Source: Halorubrum tebenquichense DSM 14210
Lineage (GTDB): Archaea > Halobacteriota > Halobacteria > Halobacteriales > Haloferacaceae
Assembly (NCBI RefSeq): GCF_000337415.1
Contig: NZ_AOJD01000077.1
Coordinates: forward strand, 37,225 to 101,224
Reading direction: 5' to 3'
DNA length: 64,000 nucleotides
This document shows, piece after piece, positions 34,109-43,132 of this stretch. The notes beneath the pieces were generated by a model that was given only the letters and a program-made list of their open reading frames with translations, was not told the DNA's origin and did not search any database. The translations under genes were made by a program, and so were the position numbers. Position 1 is the first letter of the stretch. The number at the start of each line of letters is the position of its first letter.

Positions 34109-34993
34109 CTACGGGACGACAATCAGGTGGCCGGTCGCGGCCTTGACGACGAGCAGATAGAACGCCGTCCCGAACGCGGCACTGGTGACGACGACGCCGT
34201 CAGGATCCCGGCGAGGAAGCGCGTGACGGACGACGGGAATGTCGGTCAGCTCCGGCCGCGTCAGGATGCGGTTCATCGCGATCCCGAATAGGCCCACGAT
34301 GAGCGGACCGACGACGATACTGTTCACCAGTCGGAATAGCCAGCGGGTAGTGTCATCCCCGAGCGCGGCCGTCGCGACGGGACCGAGAACAGTCGCCGGA
34401 TTCGGAAGCCACGGCGCTATCTCACCGTAGCTCGCGTAGAGGAACACGACACCACCGAGCACGAGCGCGAGAAACTTGACGTGGTTCCGACGAGTGATCG
34501 GCAGCAGTCTGGGAGCGAGAAACACGCCGACGAGGAAGACCGCGTTCATCCCGACCCACGGTCCGATATTCTGTATCGCGAGCGGAAGCCCCGTCGTCAG
34601 TATCCCCACGCTGAACCAGTCGAGACTCATCAATCGGGTGTTCGGACACGACCCCGAGAGAACCTGCTTCCGATGTACGGGGTGGATAAGGTGTACGACG
34701 ATCCGCGCGAGGAGGAACGTCGGCACGACCAAGAGATACGCGAGCAGGCGTACCTGAAGGCCTGCCGGCGTTGCGACCGCACCGATGGCGATCGCAGTCG
34801 AAAAGTCGAGAATGCCGTTCACGAACCAGAACGCGAGCAGTGACGGCGCGAACAGACAGCCGTTGAGTATCGCCGTCATGTGGCCCGTCGAGTAAGAGAA
34901 CTCCTGTGAGAGGAGATCCCGGAGCGCTGCTCGAACGCCATTTCCGATTTTGAAAAGGCGTGTTCGTAGGGTGTGTATTCGGTATCGACTCAC
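34109..34993 (-). CDS. multi-pass membrane protein of unknown function
   Basis: A 294-residue protein with seven to eight hydrophobic segments (for example AILNGCLFAPSLLAFWFVNG, LAYLLVVPTFLLARIVVHLI, VVGPLIVGLFGIAMNRI). A basic amphipathic N-terminus precedes them. No family was recognised. Its ATG overlaps the TGA of the upstream regulator gene by 4 bases (34990-34993), so the two are translationally coupled and functionally linked. It is the last gene on the minus strand of the RimK-RimB locus. Confidence 0.72.
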   Translation of the reverse strand: MSRYRIHTLRTRLFKIGNGVRAALRDLLSQEFSYSTGHMTAILNGCLFAPSLLAFWFVNGILDFSTAIAIGAVATPAGLQVRLLAYLLVVPTFLLARIVVHLIHPVHRKQVLSGSCPNTRLMSLDWFSVGILTTGLPLAIQNIGPWVGMNAVFLVGVFLAPRLLPITRRNHVKFLALVLGGVVFLYASYGEIAPWLPNPATVLGPVATAALGDDTTRWLFRLVNSIVVGPLIVGLFGIAMNRILTRPELTDIPVVRHALPRRDPDGVVVTSAAFGTAFYLLVVKAATGHLIVVP

Positions 34994-35589
34994 TTGTCGC
35001 GAAACGACTCCCAGAACAGTTCGGGGAGTTCCTGATCCGGGTTCTCGTCGAGATAGTCCTGTTTGGTCACGTTTGCGTCCTCGATGAGGGCGGCAGCCTC
35101 GCCCGCCCAGACGTAGAAGCCGATCAGCGTCTCGCGTCGCATCCGTTCGAGGTCGACCGAGTGATAGACGTTGACCACACCGCCCTCTTCGCGGTTCAGT
35201 TCGGAGCGCCGTAGCAGTCCCATATCGACGAGCGTATTGAGGTATCGCGTGATCGTGCTCCGATCGTAGCCGAGCGACTCGGCGACCTCGTTCGCTGACA
35301 GGGGACCTTCACCGATGACGCACAGACAGATATCGAGCCCCGCCTTCGGCAGCCCGAAGGCCTGAAGCAGTACCTGCTTGACGTCCGGCGGTTTGACGCT
35401 CATCTCCACGTCGGTCACGCGCTCCATCGGCTTATCGTGACAGGACATCGGTGGTTCGTCCCGCCCCAGCGCGAGGACGACGTTATCACACTCGGGGCAT
35501 TCGAAGAGATCGTAGCGGCTGGACATCGGATCGTACTGTACTTCATCGGGCTGTGCTTCCTCGGACTGACTCGCCTCGTGGTCTGCCAT
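34990..35589 (-). CDS. winged-helix regulator with N-terminal desulforedoxin-like metal site
   Basis: A 199-residue protein. Residues about 25-60 read YDLFECPECDNVVLALGRDE and PPMSCHDKPMERV. This resembles the desulforedoxin/desulfoferrodoxin N-terminal iron site, with C31, C34, C50 and His51 in place of the second Cys of the usual pair. Residues about 80-150 are a winged helix (ANEVAESLGYDRSTITRYLN, LVDMGLLRRSELN). The C-terminus is acidic. The metal site may make this a redox- or metal-responsive regulator. It is translationally coupled to the membrane protein at 34109-34993 and lies upstream of it on the minus strand. Confidence 0.78.
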   Translation of the reverse strand: MADHEASQSEEAQPDEVQYDPMSSRYDLFECPECDNVVLALGRDEPPMSCHDKPMERVTDVEMSVKPPDVKQVLLQAFGLPKAGLDICLCVIGEGPLSANEVAESLGYDRSTITRYLNTLVDMGLLRRSELNREEGGVVNVYHSVDLERMRRETLIGFYVWAGEAAALIEDANVTKQDYLDENPDQELPELFWESFRDK

Positions 35590-35648
35590 TAGTTATTCAT
35601 CTCCGTTTGAGTGCCAATTACGTGGAGTGCGGTTAAACATCATCCCTC

Positions 35649-35921
35649 TCAGTACTCTCGCTGTGGCGTAGAGGCGTCGACAATCACTGCCTCGTCGGTA
35701 TCGAGTTCGAGGAGTTGCTCGCCGGTGATCGTCACTCTCACGCGCCCACCGGTCTCGCTTCGAGCTAGCTCGCAGGCTTCTAATCCGTTCAAGTGTGATT
35801 CGACGGTGGACGCCTCGATCCCGAGAGCTGCTGTAAGTGCTTCGATAGACGTCGTTTCTTTCCGCTCTGCGTCGCTTGTGGCGGCCAGTTGCTGTAGAAC
35901 GGCCCGTCTCGTGACGTTCAT
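35649..35921 (-). CDS. small winged-helix DNA-binding protein
   Basis: A 90-residue protein: MNVTRRAVLQQLAATSDAER, then TSIEALTAALGIEASTVESH, LNGLEACELARSETGG and a short wing (VRVTITGEQLLEL). This is a minimal winged helix of the type common in haloarchaea. It follows the RimK-RimB gene by 10 bases on the same strand and is probably its operon partner, a good candidate for the repressor that binds the palindrome at 37369-37389. Confidence 0.72.
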   Translation of the reverse strand: MNVTRRAVLQQLAATSDAERKETTSIEALTAALGIEASTVESHLNGLEACELARSETGGRVRVTITGEQLLELDTDEAVIVDASTPQREY

Positions 35922-35931
35922 CTCACGCGGC

Positions 35932-37317
35932 CTATTCCTCCACCGTATTACTGATGTCGAGCGTATAGGCTTCGAGGACGTCTCGACCGAGCAGGACAGG
36001 ATAGGTCATCTCCGTCCGATCGGTGATACTGGCCGTGACGGTCCGCCATCGCCCGTTCAGGCACAGATCCACGTCGACCAACGGGCGGGTTTCCGTCTCG
36101 CTTCCCGTCCCCGACCGAACCTGTGTCGTTCCGACGAGCGGCCCGGCACCGATTCGACCGGCGAGGTCCGTGTCGATACTGGTGCGTTCGGCCCCGGTAT
36201 CGGACTTCGCGACCGCCTCTTCCGCTCCGTCACGGCCGTTGATCCGTATCCGAGAGGTGTAACCGAGCACGCCGTCGTCGCCGCCCCTCTGCACGAGCGG
36301 CGGTTTGCAATCCGGCACCGAATCGTCTAATGTCGATTCCAATTCGACGATCTGCGACTGATCAACGCCACCGCCAACTCGCTCGATAGCCAGGCGAGCG
36401 ATATGCGGGGCCGCAGAGACCCCGGTCGCCGAGAACAGGCCTTTGAATCCTGCCGTCGCGTTGACCTCGAGAATGAACCACTCGCCGTCGACGGGCATCA
36501 GATCGACCCCGGCCAGATCCAACCCCAGAACGTCCGTTGCCTCTTTCGCTATCTGACGAGGCCGTACACCGAGTTCGTTCGTGATTCCTTCGACCTCACC
36601 GCCGAGGGCGACGTTGGTTCGCCAGTCCCCTGCGGGAGCGTGGCGTCGCATCGCGCCGACGATTTCCCCACCGACCACATAGACACGCACGTCTGAGGGC
36701 CGATTGTCACTGTCTTCTAAAAATTCCTGGACGAACGACTGTTCGTCGTCGATCTTGGGACCGATCGGGTCCGTCGGCGAGACGACCGACATCTGCTGGC
36801 CGTTCGTCCCGATCGTGTGCTTGTGTGCGGCGTTGGCAGGAAGGTACTCGGGCCACTCCTCGAAGGTTCGCGGAGACCGTCCGAAGTAGGCGTCCGGAAC
36901 CGGGAGGCCGGCCGCCGCGAGCTTCGCCCCCGCTCGATACTTGTGTAGCGTGTCCGTCACGGCCTGCGAAGCGTTGACGACGGGTGTCGTCTCCTCGTAG
37001 AGCGCGGCCAGTTGGAGGTCTTCGAGTTGGTGATCGCTTTTTGTGAACAGCATCCGATTCACGAGGACGTCGACGCGCGGCGAGAAGTGGACCGTCCCGT
37101 CCTCGATCCACGAAGTGACGTTCTCGTTCCGGATCCAGACGGGCTCGTGTCCCAGCGCCCGAACGGCGTTGAGGATCGCCTTCGTCTCCTTGCTGTTGTG
37201 CGTGCTCAAGACGCCGACGCGAATTGCCCCGCTGGCGGTCTGTGACTCGTCGGCGCTCACGGATCGACCCGCTTCAGTCGTGTTTTTTCGGCCGGGTGAA
37301 TCTGAGGAGGCAGTCAT
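35932..37317 (-). CDS. RimK-like ATP-grasp ligase fused to RimB-like retropepsin domain
   Basis: A 461-residue fusion. Residues about 30-315 are a RimK-type ATP-grasp amino-acid ligase: VGVLSTHNSKETKAILNAVR, the central domain with HKHTIGTNGQQMSVV, and the metal-binding WFILEVNATAGFKGL (E284, N286). Residues about 348-455 match the RimB/ATP-dependent zinc protease family with an aspartic-protease-like DTG (AVAKSDTGAERTSID, D373) and MTYPVLLGRDVLEAY. RimK proteins add glutamate residues to proteins or small molecules. RimB-type domains are thought to act with them. The start is ATG at 37317. It is divergent from the AstE-like gene across a palindromic operator. Confidence 0.87.
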   Translation of the reverse strand: MTASSDSPGRKNTTEAGRSVSADESQTASGAIRVGVLSTHNSKETKAILNAVRALGHEPVWIRNENVTSWIEDGTVHFSPRVDVLVNRMLFTKSDHQLEDLQLAALYEETTPVVNASQAVTDTLHKYRAGAKLAAAGLPVPDAYFGRSPRTFEEWPEYLPANAAHKHTIGTNGQQMSVVSPTDPIGPKIDDEQSFVQEFLEDSDNRPSDVRVYVVGGEIVGAMRRHAPAGDWRTNVALGGEVEGITNELGVRPRQIAKEATDVLGLDLAGVDLMPVDGEWFILEVNATAGFKGLFSATGVSAAPHIARLAIERVGGGVDQSQIVELESTLDDSVPDCKPPLVQRGGDDGVLGYTSRIRINGRDGAEEAVAKSDTGAERTSIDTDLAGRIGAGPLVGTTQVRSGTGSETETRPLVDVDLCLNGRWRTVTASITDRTEMTYPVLLGRDVLEAYTLDISNTVEE

Positions 37318-37368
37318 ATGTGATGCTCACGTCTCTATTGGAAACGTCGGTCATTACGGGTTCTGGGA

Positions 37369-37389
37369 GCGTGTAACACGATTACACGC
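37369..37389. promoter_or_regulatory. perfect palindrome between divergent RimK-RimB and AstE-like genes
   Basis: GCGTGTAA (37369-37376) and TTACACGC (37382-37389) are exact inverted copies with spacer CACGA. The site lies about 52 bases from the RimK-RimB start and 44 bases from the AstE-like start, so one bound regulator could control both genes. Confidence 0.65.
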
Positions 37390-37432
37390 CCTCTGTAGGT
37401 TTACCCCGAACGGGGTCGCTATCTTCGTGATG

Positions 37433-38452
37433 ATGACCGATCAAGAGGCTGAAGCGTTCACGTTCGATGGTGGTCGTGTCGATCCGGGAGAGACGGAGGA
37501 GTTCCGCTATCCGGTAACCGAAACGTATCTCGGTGATCCGGTTCGCATCCCAGTCACGATTATCAACGGACCACGACCGGGGCCGACAATATTTTTATCA
37601 GCTGCGATTCACGGCGACGAACTCAACGGCATCGAAGTCGTTCGGGAAGTCGCTCAGGAGTGGGACCACTCGGATATCTGTGGAACGCTCGTCTGTTTGC
37701 CCGTCCTGAACGTCCAGGGTTTCGTCACCCAAGAACGGTATCTCCCCATCTACGAGCGCGACCTCAATCGTGCCTTCCCGGGGAAACAAAACAGTACGGG
37801 GTCGAACCGAATCGCCTACCAAATATACCACAATTTTATCGAACCCTGTGATTTCGGCCTCGATTTCCACACATCGACGCGCGGCCGGACAAATATGCTT
37901 CACGTTCGTACAGACATGGACGACGAGGGTGCTGCCCGACTCGCGCGAGCGTTCGGGACCAACCTCATCATGGCCGGCGAAGGCTCCTCGGGAATGCTTC
38001 GTCGCGAAGCGACAGACGAGGGGATTCCAACGATCACCTTGGAGATGGGCGAGGCGCACCGCTTCGAACGGGAGCTGATCGACCACGCGCTCGAGGGCGT
38101 CCGGAGCGTCTTCGCTGAATACGGTATCTATCAACAGGAGACGGTTCGGTGGCCGGGGTGGCGAACCGTTATCGGCGACTGGAGCGAAAAGACGTGGCTC
38201 CGGGCCGATTCCGGGGGAATTGTCGAGATGTACTACGAACAGGGCGAGTTAGTTCACGAGGGCGAGGTGATCTGTCGGATTACCAATCCGTTCAAGTCGG
38301 ACGCGACGGTCGTCAAGGCGCCGTTCACCGGGCTCCTCGTGGGTGTCCTCGAAAATCCGGTCGTCTATCCGGGGAACCCCCTCTGTCACTTCATCAAGAT
38401 CGAGGAGACACAGGAGCGTATCATCGAAGCGGGCTCCGGCGCACACGGGTAG
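37433..38452 (+). CDS. AstE/aspartoacylase-like M14 metallopeptidase
   Basis: About 339 residues from ATG at 37433 (another ATG is at 37430; further upstream sequence is non-coding). Zinc-binding motifs are LSAAIHGDELNGIEVV (His and Glu), and GLDFHTSTRGRTNML (second His), as in succinylglutamate desuccinylase/aspartoacylase proteins. The substrate Arg/Asn segment is seen in YERDLNRAFPGKQN. The C-terminal 70 residues form a lipoyl/biotinyl-like beta barrel (VVKAPFTGLLVGVLENPVV). Homologues of this type occur beside RimK and RimB in other prokaryotes, where a role in removing or trimming peptide tags has been proposed. The DUF1097 membrane gene starts 2 bases after its stop. Confidence 0.87.
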   Translation: MTDQEAEAFTFDGGRVDPGETEEFRYPVTETYLGDPVRIPVTIINGPRPGPTIFLSAAIHGDELNGIEVVREVAQEWDHSDICGTLVCLPVLNVQGFVTQERYLPIYERDLNRAFPGKQNSTGSNRIAYQIYHNFIEPCDFGLDFHTSTRGRTNMLHVRTDMDDEGAARLARAFGTNLIMAGEGSSGMLRREATDEGIPTITLEMGEAHRFERELIDHALEGVRSVFAEYGIYQQETVRWPGWRTVIGDWSEKTWLRADSGGIVEMYYEQGELVHEGEVICRITNPFKSDATVVKAPFTGLLVGVLENPVVYPGNPLCHFIKIEETQERIIEAGSGAHG

Positions 38453-38454
38453 CC

Positions 38455-38976
38455 GTGGACGTCGTTCGCTGGGACCGGGTCGGCGAGTGGAACCGGACGT
38501 GGCCGCTCGCGGCGGTGTTCGGCGCGGCCTCGGTGCCGTGGACGTACGCGTTCGTGGCGGGCCTACAGATTCCCCTGTGGCCGTCGTTCATCGCCTCCGC
38601 GACCTTCTACGCCGCCGGGGAGGGACTGGACGGACTCGCACGCGGCTACGCGAGCAACGCCGCGGGGATCGCCTACGCCGCGCTCACGCTCGCCGTCGTG
38701 GAGGGACTCCTCGGCGGCGGCGGCGTCGCGCTCAGCCTCGTCGTCGGCGCGTTCATGTTCCTCGCGAGCCTCCACGAGTTCGTTCCGCTGCTGTCGTTCA
38801 CGCCGGGCGCGTTCTTCGGGTACGCGACGCTGTTCAGCGTCCACGCCGCCGGAGCGACGGCGCTCGGTCTCACCGGACTGCTCGGCGAAACGGTCGCCGC
38901 AGCGGTATCGATGCTCATTGGAGCCGTTATCGGCCTCGTCACCGCCGAAGCGAGTTCGGCGCTCGACGAACGGTGA
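38455..38976 (+). CDS. DUF1097-like membrane protein
   Basis: From GTG at 38455 the product is 173 residues with five to six hydrophobic segments (AAVFGAASVPWTYAFVAGLQ, GVALSLVVGAFMFLASLHEF, TLFSVHAAGATALGLTGLLG). The pattern resembles DUF1097/YcdZ-like inner-membrane proteins. The start is taken two bases after the AstE-like stop; a longer open frame upstream lies in a wrong frame of the AstE-like gene. Tight spacing indicates co-transcription with AstE. It may transport the product of the peptidase, but this is a guess. Confidence 0.7.
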   Translation: MDVVRWDRVGEWNRTWPLAAVFGAASVPWTYAFVAGLQIPLWPSFIASATFYAAGEGLDGLARGYASNAAGIAYAALTLAVVEGLLGGGGVALSLVVGAFMFLASLHEFVPLLSFTPGAFFGYATLFSVHAAGATALGLTGLLGETVAAAVSMLIGAVIGLVTAEASSALDER

Positions 38977-39234
38977 CAGCGCACTTTCGATCCGGCGCGC
39001 GGTCCCGGTGAGGTCGACGGGTTTCGACGACCCCCTGCGAGCCGGCATCGACGTCCTCTCCCGCGGAAGTACAGCGAGACGCGACTACCCCGCGGGCCGT
39101 TCGCGTCGAACTCGACGTACCCGCCGGACCGCGTACATCGCGGTTGACGGCGAGGGCTTCGAGCCGGTTTCGGAGCGCCTCCGACGCGTACTAACAAAAA
39201 CCGGCCGGCGTCACGGGCGTACGGCGGTCCGACG

Positions 39235-41364
39235 TCAGTCTAGGGTGTCCGTCCGTCCGGGGACGCCGCGACCCTCGTAGAAGTCACCGCTCCACTGGCT
39301 GATCCAGATCTCCTGGTTCGAGAGGTACAGCGCCATCTCGGTGTCGAAGGTGTCGTCCGTGACCGACCACTCGTCGGCCTCGGTGTCGTACTCGACCTCC
39401 CGGTTGTAGACGGCCGCCTGCCCGAACTCGCCGCCGGCCATCGGCGGCAGCGGGAGCGTGAACTCGGCGTTCTCGTCCCGAGAGTTGGGTCGTTCGGCCC
39501 GCTGGAGCCGCCCGCGGTTGAACGTCTGGTTGAAGAAGGACGCGTACTGCGACTGGACCTCCGGTCGGTCAAGCAGCACGTCGGCGGCATTCAGTCCGCC
39601 AGTGATGTCGCCCGCGTCTCGGGCGGTGATCGTGTACGTCGAGTCGTCCGGCCCGGATGCGAAGGTACCGGCCTCGTCGTCGTACAGCTCCTCGGTGAGG
39701 TAGCCGAGCACGTCGTCCGCCGTGCCCGCGTGGTCGACGCCGTCAATCTGTGAGGCCCACAGCAGTCCCTGGCCGACGACGCCCTGCGTCGCGGCCTGGT
39801 TTTCGGCGCCGTTGTCGACGCGACCGTTGCCGTCGAGGTTCGACTCGATGCGACCGGCGAGGCCGTCGGCGTAGTCCGCGGCCGCGCTCCGGAGCTGGTC
39901 TTTGTTCGTCTGCGTCCCGAACCAGCCGATCGCGCCGAGCAGCTCGCCGGCCAGCCGCGTGTTCCCGATGTCGGCGGGATCGACGGCGTTCATCGTTGTC
40001 TGTCCCATCCCGTTTGTGAGCATCTGGATGTTCTCCGCGGGGATCAGCGGCTCGGGGTTCTCGTAGCCGAACCAGCCGCCCTGTGCGAAGCTGTTGAGGT
40101 TCGAGAGGAACCACAGCATCGCGGAGTGATGGCGCGGGCGCGGCGTCTCGTCGACCAGTCCCTCGCCCGGTCGGAACGCGGAGCCGAGTAGGAGGTTCTC
40201 GTCGTTCAGCCGGAAGTTGCCTCCCTGCTCGGGGACGAGCGAGAAGGCGGTCCCGACCTGCGCCATCGTCGAGAGCACCATCGCCCGGAACAGCGGAGCG
40301 AGGGCGGGCGGGAGGACCTCCGCGTGGTCCTCGAAGTTCTTCGCCCAGGTGATCCCCTTAAGGTGGGTCCATCCCAGCGAGGAGGGGCTGACCGTCATCG
40401 ACGACCGCGAGCGGTCCCACGTCAGCGTCCGGGCGTCCGGTCGCCCGCCGTCGCCGTCGAAGACCGGTTGCTCGGTGAAGTGGGGGTCGCCCTCGGTGAA
40501 CGGCGCCATGTTGAGGTTCGGCTCGATGACCGGCGGCCGGTCGGCGTCGGCGGCCCCGACGATTGCCGGGAACCGCTGCTCGAACTGCTCCTGCTGCTGG
40601 TCGTTGGCAGGGAAGATGATCCCGTTGCCCGACAGCGTGATCGTCGTGCTCATGTTGTACAGCGAGTACCAGTACGAGTCCCACGTGCCGTCGGTCCAGC
40701 CGTAGCTCGCCGTCGGTGCCTCGACCTCGACGCCGGCCAGCTCTAGCAGGTCGGCCAGCCCGTTACCCTCGGCGCTGTCGAGGTCCTCGATCGGGGCCGT
40801 CCCCGGTCCGGTCGTCGCCTCACCGACGATCACCAGTCCGACCATCCCCAGCCCGCGGTGCGGTCGACAGTAGTAGTCGTAGACGCCCGGCGTCTCGAAG
40901 GTGTGCTCGAAGGTTCCCTCGGACATCGTTCCGGAGTCGAACGGTTCGGCCGCCTCGGGAATTCGCAGCACGGCGTCCGTCTCCGGGTGATACGCGGTCG
41001 CCGAGTGGCTGCCGCTCGCGATCTCCCACGTGACCGTCGCACCCTCTTCGACCCACACGACTGCGGGCGAGAAGACGTTCTGACCCGCTCCCTGGTCGGC
41101 ATCGAGCGACAGCGCCTCGACCGTCGCCGACCCCTGGAGGTCGTCGGGACCGCCGAGCACGTCCGCACCCGGCACCGACTCGTCGTCGGCGTCGTCCATC
41201 CCGTCGCCGCCGTCCGACCCGTCCGTCTCGTCATCACCGTCCGACCCGTCGGCGCCGTCGGCACCGTCGTTGTTGCCGCCACACCCGGCCAACCCGACCG
41301 CCGCGCCCGCACCGAGTATTTGTAACAGCCTTCGCCTGTCAGTGTCTCGTATGGTCCGTGTCAT
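39235..41364 (-). CDS. large Tat lipoprotein with halocyanin (plastocyanin-like) domain and unknown C-terminal domain
   Basis: A 709-residue protein. The N-terminus has a Tat motif (DTDRRRLLQILGAGAAVGLA) and lipobox LAGC, followed by an acidic linker (GADGSDGDDETDGSDGGDGM). Residues about 85-185 are a cupredoxin domain with copper ligands His in GSHSATAYH and Cys, His and Met in YYCRPHRGLGMVG, as in halocyanins. The remaining 500 residues form an extracellular domain with no recognised family. It is rich in Asn, Gln and Asp, with segments such as YSLYNMSTTITLSGNG. A copper electron carrier fused to a large catalytic or binding domain is likely. The start ATG at 41364 fits the Tat motif. Confidence 0.82.
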   Translation of the reverse strand: MTRTIRDTDRRRLLQILGAGAAVGLAGCGGNNDGADGADGSDGDDETDGSDGGDGMDDADDESVPGADVLGGPDDLQGSATVEALSLDADQGAGQNVFSPAVVWVEEGATVTWEIASGSHSATAYHPETDAVLRIPEAAEPFDSGTMSEGTFEHTFETPGVYDYYCRPHRGLGMVGLVIVGEATTGPGTAPIEDLDSAEGNGLADLLELAGVEVEAPTASYGWTDGTWDSYWYSLYNMSTTITLSGNGIIFPANDQQQEQFEQRFPAIVGAADADRPPVIEPNLNMAPFTEGDPHFTEQPVFDGDGGRPDARTLTWDRSRSSMTVSPSSLGWTHLKGITWAKNFEDHAEVLPPALAPLFRAMVLSTMAQVGTAFSLVPEQGGNFRLNDENLLLGSAFRPGEGLVDETPRPRHHSAMLWFLSNLNSFAQGGWFGYENPEPLIPAENIQMLTNGMGQTTMNAVDPADIGNTRLAGELLGAIGWFGTQTNKDQLRSAAADYADGLAGRIESNLDGNGRVDNGAENQAATQGVVGQGLLWASQIDGVDHAGTADDVLGYLTEELYDDEAGTFASGPDDSTYTITARDAGDITGGLNAADVLLDRPEVQSQYASFFNQTFNRGRLQRAERPNSRDENAEFTLPLPPMAGGEFGQAAVYNREVEYDTEADEWSVTDDTFDTEMALYLSNQEIWISQWSGDFYEGRGVPGRTDTLD

Positions 41365-41618
41365 ACGATAACAACTTCGGGAACTGGGCGTATGATGCTG
41401 TGTTCGTCGTGTACCCTCACCGCCTATCGGCGATAGAACTATTAACACGAAACGGACAGCGGTGTCGTCTCGACCACGATCGACGATGAGTTCTACCGTC
41501 GTGCTCGGCTCCCGGTCGTGGCCGACCCGAGAGTTCGGTCGTTTCCACCGACCCGATGCTGCGTCTCGGATGAACGGCCGCCAAACACTCTTTATAATAT
41601 CGCGTCTGTAATCGGTAG
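41365..41618. promoter_or_regulatory. divergent promoter region of halocyanin and aldehyde dehydrogenase genes
   Basis: TTTATAATAT at 41591-41600 lies about 20-28 bases before the aldehyde dehydrogenase ATG and is its likely TATA box. On the halocyanin side are a TTAATAG-like element (about 41440-41448, minus strand) and a short palindrome CTATCG-G-CGATAG at 41424-41436. Confidence 0.5.
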
Positions 41619-43061
41619 ATGACCGACCCCGACTCACTGCGGTCCGAGCGGCTCTACATCGACGGCCAGTGGCGCGAGGGCGCCGACAGTATCACAGTTC
41701 GTGACCTCGCAGACGGCGGCGAGTTCGCGCGCGTCGCGGCCGCCAGCAGCGAGCAGGCCGAGGACGCCCTCGCCGCCGCGGCCGACGCCCAAGCGGCGTT
41801 ACGGGAGACGACGCCGGTCCAGCGAGCCGGATGGCTGGAGGCCATCGCCGACGAACTCGAATCGCGGGCGGACGAGTTCACCGACTCGATCGTTCGCGAG
41901 GCAGGGAAGCCCGTCTCCTCGACCTGGGGTGCCCCGACGAGCGCGGCGCGTCGATTCCGGTTGGCGGCCGGCGAGGCCCGCGACCTGGCGCGGACGTACG
42001 GCGAGTACCGCGAAGGTGCGACCCCGGGACACGAGGACTGGACTGCGATCGTCAGGCCCGAACCGATCGGCACCGTGCTCTGTATCGCGCCGTACAACTA
42101 CCCGCTTCAGACGACCGTACTTCAGATCGCGCCGGCGCTCGCCGCGGGCAACGCCGTCGTCGTCAAGCCGTCGAGCAAGACCCCGGCGACGGCGGCGCTC
42201 CTCACCGACGTCGTCGTCTCCGCCGCCGACCTGCCCGACGGCGCGTTCAATTTCGTCCCCGGTCAGAGTCGAGAGATCGGCGACACACTGGCGGGGGACG
42301 ACCGCGTCGACACCGTCGCCATGACGGGGTCCTCAGGCGCAGGAAAACACGTCGCCTCGGAGTCCGGCATCACCAACCTCGTGATGGAACTGGGCGGGAA
42401 CGCGCCCGCGCTCATCTTCCCGGACGCCGACCTCTCGGACGCGGCGGGCGCCTGCGCGACCGGCTCGTTCAAGCTCAGCGGCCAGCGCTGCTCGGCCGTC
42501 TCGCGGGTACTCGCCCACGAGTCGGTCCACGACGACCTCGTGGAGCGGTTGGCGGCGACCATGGACTCGTGGGTCGCCGGCGACCTGTTCGACGAGTCGA
42601 CGAACTTCGGGCCGCTCATCGACGAGTCTCATGCCGAGGAGGTCGCGGGGCTCGTTGACGCCGCAGTCGAGGACGGCGCGGACCTGGTCGTGGGCGGTGA
42701 GCGCGACGGTGCGTTCCACGAGCCGACACTGCTCGCGAACGTCCCGCAGGACGCCGATATCATCCACCGGGAACAGTTCGGCCCCGTGGCCGCCGTGACC
42801 ACCTTTGAGACGGAGGAAGAGGCGATCGAACTGGCCAACGACGACGAGCTCGCCCTCGACGCCTCCGTGTTCACGACCGACCACGACCGCGCGATGCGCG
42901 TCGCCGAGCGCGTCGACGCCGGCAGTGTCCGCCTCAACGGAGCGCCCTCACACGGGCTGGGCGACGTTCCGTTCGGCGGGAACGACGCCTCCGGAATCAA
43001 CCGCGAGGGCATCCACGCGGCGATAGAGCAGATGATCCGGAAGAAGTCGATCGTGCTCTGA
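41619..43061 (+). CDS. NAD(P)-dependent aldehyde dehydrogenase (GapN/lactaldehyde dehydrogenase-like)
   Basis: A 480-residue enzyme of the ALDH superfamily. Signatures are IAPYNYPLQTTVLQIAPALA, KPSSKTPATA (cofactor binding), MTGSSGAGKHVA, the catalytic Glu in LVMELGGNAPALIF, the catalytic Cys in FKLSGQRCSAVSR, and a C-terminal GGNDASGINREGIHAAIEQM. The sequence around the active site resembles non-phosphorylating glyceraldehyde-3-phosphate dehydrogenase and lactaldehyde dehydrogenases of archaea. The substrate is uncertain. It has its own TATA box upstream and is divergent from the halocyanin-like gene. Confidence 0.88.
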   Translation: MTDPDSLRSERLYIDGQWREGADSITVRDLADGGEFARVAAASSEQAEDALAAAADAQAALRETTPVQRAGWLEAIADELESRADEFTDSIVREAGKPVSSTWGAPTSAARRFRLAAGEARDLARTYGEYREGATPGHEDWTAIVRPEPIGTVLCIAPYNYPLQTTVLQIAPALAAGNAVVVKPSSKTPATAALLTDVVVSAADLPDGAFNFVPGQSREIGDTLAGDDRVDTVAMTGSSGAGKHVASESGITNLVMELGGNAPALIFPDADLSDAAGACATGSFKLSGQRCSAVSRVLAHESVHDDLVERLAATMDSWVAGDLFDESTNFGPLIDESHAEEVAGLVDAAVEDGADLVVGGERDGAFHEPTLLANVPQDADIIHREQFGPVAAVTTFETEEEAIELANDDELALDASVFTTDHDRAMRVAERVDAGSVRLNGAPSHGLGDVPFGGNDASGINREGIHAAIEQMIRKKSIVL

Positions 43062-43132
43062 GCGGGCTCCGTATCCGAACGTCCCTCCGGCGAGACCGAA
43101 GCCGGTCCGGTTATTTCGATCGACCCATAGTC

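Noticed and set aside
38977..39234. Several open frames between the DUF1097-like gene and the halocyanin gene
   Set aside because: All frames give Arg-rich translations without start codons or motifs; no gene is supported.
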